Source of the DNA: Cyclobacteriaceae bacterium
GTDB taxonomy: Bacteria > Bacteroidota > Bacteroidia > Cytophagales > Cyclobacteriaceae
Direction: 5' to 3'
DNA: 16,553 nt
Assembly: GCA_029861825.1 (NCBI GenBank)
Contig: JAOTYN010000030.1
Span: forward strand, 1-16,553
The number at the start of each line of letters is the position of its first letter. Within the stretch, counting starts at the first letter, position 1. This document shows positions 13,374 through 16,553 of this stretch, piece by piece. The position numbers were made by a program, and so were the translations under genes. The notes beneath the pieces were generated by a model. It saw nothing but the letters and a program-made list of their open reading frames with translations, did no database searches and had not been told where the DNA came from.

Positions 13374-15038
13374 ATGAAATTAGGTTACATTGGCATCATC
13401 ATATGCATTTCAATTTTAGTTCAATGCACCTCTAAGGACTCGATTGAGGAACAAGCTAAACCGCGAGAAAAAACAGAGTTCACTACACATCAGCAACTGC
13501 AAGAATTCTTCCTGGATTGGAGGAAATTCTTGGTCCCGCCTGCAGTTGACGGTATTCCGGATTACCGTAAAGAGTCCATGGATCAGCAGTACCATGAGTT
13601 AACAAAATGGAAAGACCGGCTTCAAGCCTTCGACACCACCAATTGGTCCATAGCACATCAGGTTGACTGGTATCTGGTCTGGGCGGAGATGAACGGACTG
13701 GACTTTGCCCATCGCGTTAAAAAACCCTGGCAGCAGGATCCGGCTTTTTATCTGTGGTTCTTTTCCTACCCCACCGATGTGCCGGAGCGGGAGGGACCCA
13801 ATGCTTATGGCGGGGTGGAGTATGACTATTATGAAAAACCGCTTTCATCAGAGGACGCTGCTCAGATCGCCGCCCAACTTAGAAAAGGCCCTGCTTTATG
13901 GGAACAGGCCAAGAAAACTCTTACAGGTAATGCCCGGGACCTATGGGTGTTAAGTGAAAGAAGTTTCCGAGCCCAAAGTGAGGACCTGCAAGCATTCGCG
14001 GACGGACAGCAGGATCAGCACCCGGATCTGGCCCAGGCAGCCAGAGAACTTAAAGCTGCTTCCGACGATTTTGCTCAATGGATAGCGGATAATAGTACCG
14101 ATAAGGACGGTGCTTCAGGAGTCGGTAAAGAAAATTATACCTGGAATCTGAAAAAAGTCCATCTATTGCCTTACAGCTGGGAGCAGGAACTCTCCCTAGT
14201 AGAAAGGGAGTTGATACGTTCACATAGCTCCTTACGACTGGAAGAAAACCAAAACCGTAACCTTCCTACATGGAGTAAGATTGATGATGCCGAGAATTAT
14301 GATAGGGTGGTGAATGAAGCCATTGACGACTTTATGAAATTTCTGGATGATGAAGAGATTTTGACCCTGACCGATTACATGGACCCGGCAATGCGAGAAC
14401 GCACCGGTAGTTTTGAACCGGCCACTGGCTTAAGAGGATTTTTCCAGGAGGTGATCTACCGGGATCCAATGACCATGCGGGCTCATCACTACCATTGGCT
14501 GGACCTGGCTCGCATGCGGGAAGAACCTCATCCCAGCATCATCAGAAGCACGCCCCTGCGCTATAACCTGTTTGACGGAAGGGCTGAAGGCATGGCTACT
14601 GGCGTGGAGGAAATGCTACTACACCTGGGCCTCTATGAGGGCCGTCCACGGGGGCGCGAACTGGTGTGGGTAATGCTGGCTCAGCGGGCAGCCAGGGCTA
14701 TGGGAGCCCTTTATCAGCATGGTTTGGAAATGGATCACAGTGAGTCCACTAAGTTTGCCTCGAAGTGGACGCCATGGGGCTTACTACCGGCAGAGGGAGC
14801 CACCATTCAATGGGAGGAACACTTTTACTTGCGGCAACCAGCCTATGGTACCAGTTATGTGATCGGTAAGATCGAGATCGAAAGACTGTTGGCTAGGTAT
14901 GCTCAGCAAAGAGAGAGCGATTTTAAACTGAAAGAGTTCTTTGATGAGTTCAACAGTAAAGGGGTGATACCTGTTTCGCTCATTTACTGGGAAATGACCG
15001 GAGATAAGAGCTTAGTGGAAGCCGCTTTATCGGATTAA
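13374..15038 (+). CDS. DUF885-like lipoprotein with degenerate metal site
   Basis: This 554-aa protein has a probable lipoprotein signal (residues 1-17, ILVQC, C18; then TSKDS). Gln before the Cys is unusual but tolerated in Bacteroidota. The body is mostly helical and matches the DUF885 layout: KVHLLPYSWEQELSLVEREL (about 260-280), DGRAEGMATGVEEMLLHLGLYE (about 400-423), RAARAMGALYQHGLEMD, and YGTSYVIGKIEIERLLA. The hallmark HExxPGHHLQ stretch, taken to form the metal site in this M3-like peptidase-related family, is not found. The corresponding region reads AHHYHWLDLARMREEPH (371-386), which still has several His and Glu. The protein is therefore a diverged enzyme with altered metal ligands, or a non-catalytic homologue. 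It follows the Gfo/Idh/MocA gene. Its stop is only 7 bp from the stop of the converging small gene. Confidence 0.75.
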   Translation: MKLGYIGIIICISILVQCTSKDSIEEQAKPREKTEFTTHQQLQEFFLDWRKFLVPPAVDGIPDYRKESMDQQYHELTKWKDRLQAFDTTNWSIAHQVDWYLVWAEMNGLDFAHRVKKPWQQDPAFYLWFFSYPTDVPEREGPNAYGGVEYDYYEKPLSSEDAAQIAAQLRKGPALWEQAKKTLTGNARDLWVLSERSFRAQSEDLQAFADGQQDQHPDLAQAARELKAASDDFAQWIADNSTDKDGASGVGKENYTWNLKKVHLLPYSWEQELSLVERELIRSHSSLRLEENQNRNLPTWSKIDDAENYDRVVNEAIDDFMKFLDDEEILTLTDYMDPAMRERTGSFEPATGLRGFFQEVIYRDPMTMRAHHYHWLDLARMREEPHPSIIRSTPLRYNLFDGRAEGMATGVEEMLLHLGLYEGRPRGRELVWVMLAQRAARAMGALYQHGLEMDHSESTKFASKWTPWGLLPAEGATIQWEEHFYLRQPAYGTSYVIGKIEIERLLARYAQQRESDFKLKEFFDEFNSKGVIPVSLIYWEMTGDKSLVEAALSD

Positions 15039-15045
15039 GTTGAGA

Positions 15046-15501
15046 TTAAAAGCTTGACAAGTACCAGTTTTTGCCTCTTTTGACCAAAGTCATAGATTCA
15101 TTGCTGCGGCCCTCACCCCCGGGATGATTGAACCAGAAGGGGACATTGGCATATTCCGTGCCTTGTTGTGCCTCATAGGACACATCTCCGGTTATTTTTC
15201 CCACTGCAAACATACTGACAAACTCCTTTATGGGATCAGCGGATGATTCTGAGCGGTCAACTCCGGTTTGTCTGGCAATTTCGGACATGGAGCACAGGGT
15301 CCAGGTGTCGCCATCGCTAACCCCCGAAGGGTCGCACAAAGTTTCCAGGATAGCAAGGTTTTTAGATTTTGCAGCATAAAAAATGGCGTTGACCACACTC
15401 TTGGGATCAGTAAAGTCAATTTCATAAGAGCTTTTTTCTTGGGCGAAAGTGGCCGCACCCGCCAATATCATTATTAATAGACTTAAGGCTAATGGTTTCA
15501 T
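15046..15501 (-). CDS. Small secreted protein of unknown function (possibly NTF2/SnoaL-like fold)
   Basis: This 151-aa protein has a clear signal peptide (residues 1-20, TFA before Q21). The mature part starts with a helix, SVVNAIFYAAKSKNLAILETL, and ends with strands (YANVPFWFN, SMTLVKRGKNWYLSSF). That order of helices then a curved sheet ending in K-x-W-x-L is common in NTF2-like/DUF4878-type proteins. Two Cys (C57, C70 by my count) could form a disulfide. I do not recognise a specific family. It is the second minus-strand gene after the amidohydrolase and has its own candidate promoter at 15556-15563. It converges on the DUF885-like gene with a 7-bp gap and no visible terminator. Confidence 0.8.
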   Translation of the reverse strand: MKPLALSLLIMILAGAATFAQEKSSYEIDFTDPKSVVNAIFYAAKSKNLAILETLCDPSGVSDGDTWTLCSMSEIARQTGVDRSESSADPIKEFVSMFAVGKITGDVSYEAQQGTEYANVPFWFNHPGGEGRSNESMTLVKRGKNWYLSSF

Positions 15502-15554
15502 TACTTCATCACTTTAATGGTAATCTCACTTCAATGATCTAATACCTTGAAAAT

Positions 15555-15577
15555 ACAAATTTACCCTGCAAATTTGT
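15555..15577. promoter_or_regulatory. Perfect inverted repeat ACAAATTT-N7-AAATTTGT over a -7 box
   Basis: The 8-bp arms lie at 15555-15562 and 15570-15577 around the spacer ACCCTGC. The left arm overlaps the minus-strand TAAATTTG promoter element of the small secreted gene (15563-15556). This is a typical placement for a repressor operator. Confidence 0.4.
15556..15563 (-). promoter_or_regulatory. Candidate -7 element TAAATTTG for the small secreted gene
   Basis: On the minus strand this is an exact TAnnTTTG match 54 nt upstream of the ATG at 15501. A TTTG lies 15 nt upstream, slightly closer than the usual -33 spacing. It is the best-supported promoter in the window, though still only predicted. 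Confidence 0.4.
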
Positions 15578-15629
15578 TCAAAGATCTCAGGAATCCCGCT
15601 TTCTGCCCGGGCAGCGAGGTCTTAAGTCC

Positions 15630-16553
15630 CTAATCCAGGATCTCTCTAGCATTCAAATGATATAGCTTTCTCAAAGCCTCATCGCTCAGATCCAGACCGT
15701 TCAGGGGCCAGTGATAACTAAATTGATCGGTTTCATAAAAATGTTCATCGGCAGATTCCAGGATGCGGAAGGTGATGCCATACATTTTTTTGTTGAAACC
15801 CATATCCGTACCATACACGATTTTATGGCTGTATTTTTCAAGAAAAGCTCGGGTGTATCTGGGCACAGGAGCCACTTCCGCAAAGCGGGCGCCAATATCC
15901 GCATATAGATTCGGGTATCGATCCAATAGTCTACCCAAGATGCTGAGGTCATGGCTGCAGTTGGCCAGATGACAGGCAATGATGGTAGTGCCGGGATTAT
16001 CCCTTACTACATTTTCCAGCGTTTGGACCAAAGCTGCATGTCCTAAAACATCTTTCTTGGTACTATCGATTCTCCATTTGTAGGCATTCATTAGTCCGTC
16101 ATTACGGGCATCCATGGGCAGATACATCCAATAAGGGTCAGCTACATGAAGATTAATGGGCATGCCCAGTTCACCGCACCTGCGGATCAGTGGTTGTAAC
16201 CGGGGGTCGTCAATGTGCAGACCATAACCGATGGTGGGATAAGAGTTTTTTAGCCCTGTGCCTTTGTCGCCCAGTTCACCTACACCCCGGGCGCCTACTT
16301 TATAACAGCGCTCAAGTTCTTTCACCGCTTTCTCCGACCACCCTGGCTGCTGGTAGCCGGTATAATCAAATCCGCACCACAGTTCGAAGCGGTCGCCGTA
16401 TGGGGAATAAACGGCATAGAGGCTGTCAAACCTATCGCCGGTGGCCCCCGTCAGCAAGATGGTCTTTTCGATGCCGCAATGATCCATATTGGCCACCCAT
16501 TGGTCTATTTCTGCTGATGAAGAAGCATAGGCATGGGAGTGCATATCGATCAC
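15630..16553 (-). CDS. Metal-dependent amidohydrolase (amidohydrolase_2 type), N-terminus at or beyond window edge
   Basis: The visible 307 residues form most of a TIM-barrel hydrolase. Metal-ligand candidates are DMHSH (H5, H7), E93 in GVGELGD, H136 in INLHVADP, H195 in IIACHLAN and D250 in VYGTDMGF, in the order expected for the superfamily. The first visible codon is GTG immediately before IDMHSH, and the frame is still open at the edge, so the true start probably lies outside. Family members hydrolyse or decarboxylate small ring acids and lactones. In a carbohydrate context a sugar-lactone or similar substrate is possible, but this is inference. A 12-bp palindrome, CTGCCCGGGCAG (15603-15614), follows the stop and might weakly terminate transcription. 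The small secreted gene is next on this strand, 128 nt downstream. Confidence 0.88.
   Translation of the reverse strand: MIDMHSHAYASSSAEIDQWVANMDHCGIEKTILLTGATGDRFDSLYAVYSPYGDRFELWCGFDYTGYQQPGWSEKAVKELERCYKVGARGVGELGDKGTGLKNSYPTIGYGLHIDDPRLQPLIRRCGELGMPINLHVADPYWMYLPMDARNDGLMNAYKWRIDSTKKDVLGHAALVQTLENVVRDNPGTTIIACHLANCSHDLSILGRLLDRYPNLYADIGARFAEVAPVPRYTRAFLEKYSHKIVYGTDMGFNKKMYGITFRILESADEHFYETDQFSYHWPLNGLDLSDEALRKLYHLNAREILD

Overview
The window looks like chromosomal DNA of a Bacteroidota bacterium, probably a free-living marine or soil member of the Cytophagales/Flavobacteriales type. The basis is a DUF3078 outer-membrane protein, a Bacteroidota-style DnaX, N-termini with Bacteroidota-type lipoprotein signals, almost no Shine-Dalgarno sequences, several TAnnTTTG promoter -7 elements, and intergenic repeats of a kind common in this phylum. 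All assignments are by eye from translated sequence; no database search was run.

The left third (1-4162) is housekeeping and cell envelope. It holds the 3' part of a LysM-repeat protein, an orphan single-domain response regulator, a strong bidirectional terminator, and then, on the minus strand, dnaX followed by a DUF3078 beta-barrel gene. The dnaX gene carries an uninterrupted run of ten A residues exactly where the AAA+/collar part ends and the tau-specific tail begins. Both alternative frames stop within ten codons, so this is a strong candidate for a programmed slippage or frameshift site making a short gamma form of about 367-371 aa besides the 583-aa tau. I regard it as the best finding in the window.

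The right two thirds (4374-16553) encode almost only exported enzymes. First comes a two-gene operon overlapping by ATGA: a lipoprotein with PSCyt1, PSCyt2 and PSD1 domains (two CxxCH haem sites and a carbohydrate-module-like insertion), then a Tat-exported DUF1501 protein. A convergent repeat-rich spacer of about 214 bp follows, with a perfect 27-bp tandem duplication and a 10-bp-period array. On the minus strand are a lipoprotein ADP-ribosylglycohydrolase-fold protein and a secreted CE15 glucuronoyl-esterase-like hydrolase. Divergently transcribed from the esterase is a Tat-exported Gfo/Idh/MocA oxidoreductase, followed by a DUF885-like lipoprotein lacking the usual metal-site motif. On the minus strand at the right edge are a small secreted protein and a metal-dependent amidohydrolase that runs off the window.

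Taken together, positions 4374-16553 look like part of an extracytoplasmic carbohydrate or uronate catabolic region: ester cleavage (CE15), redox change (Gfo/Idh), haem-linked PSD1/DUF1501, an ARH-fold hydrolase and an amidohydrolase. There is no SusC/SusD pair, sulfatase, transporter or local regulator inside the window. The shared pathway is inference. No tRNA, rRNA, CRISPR array, insertion sequence or prophage was seen, and no gene-free stretch exceeds about 215 bp.
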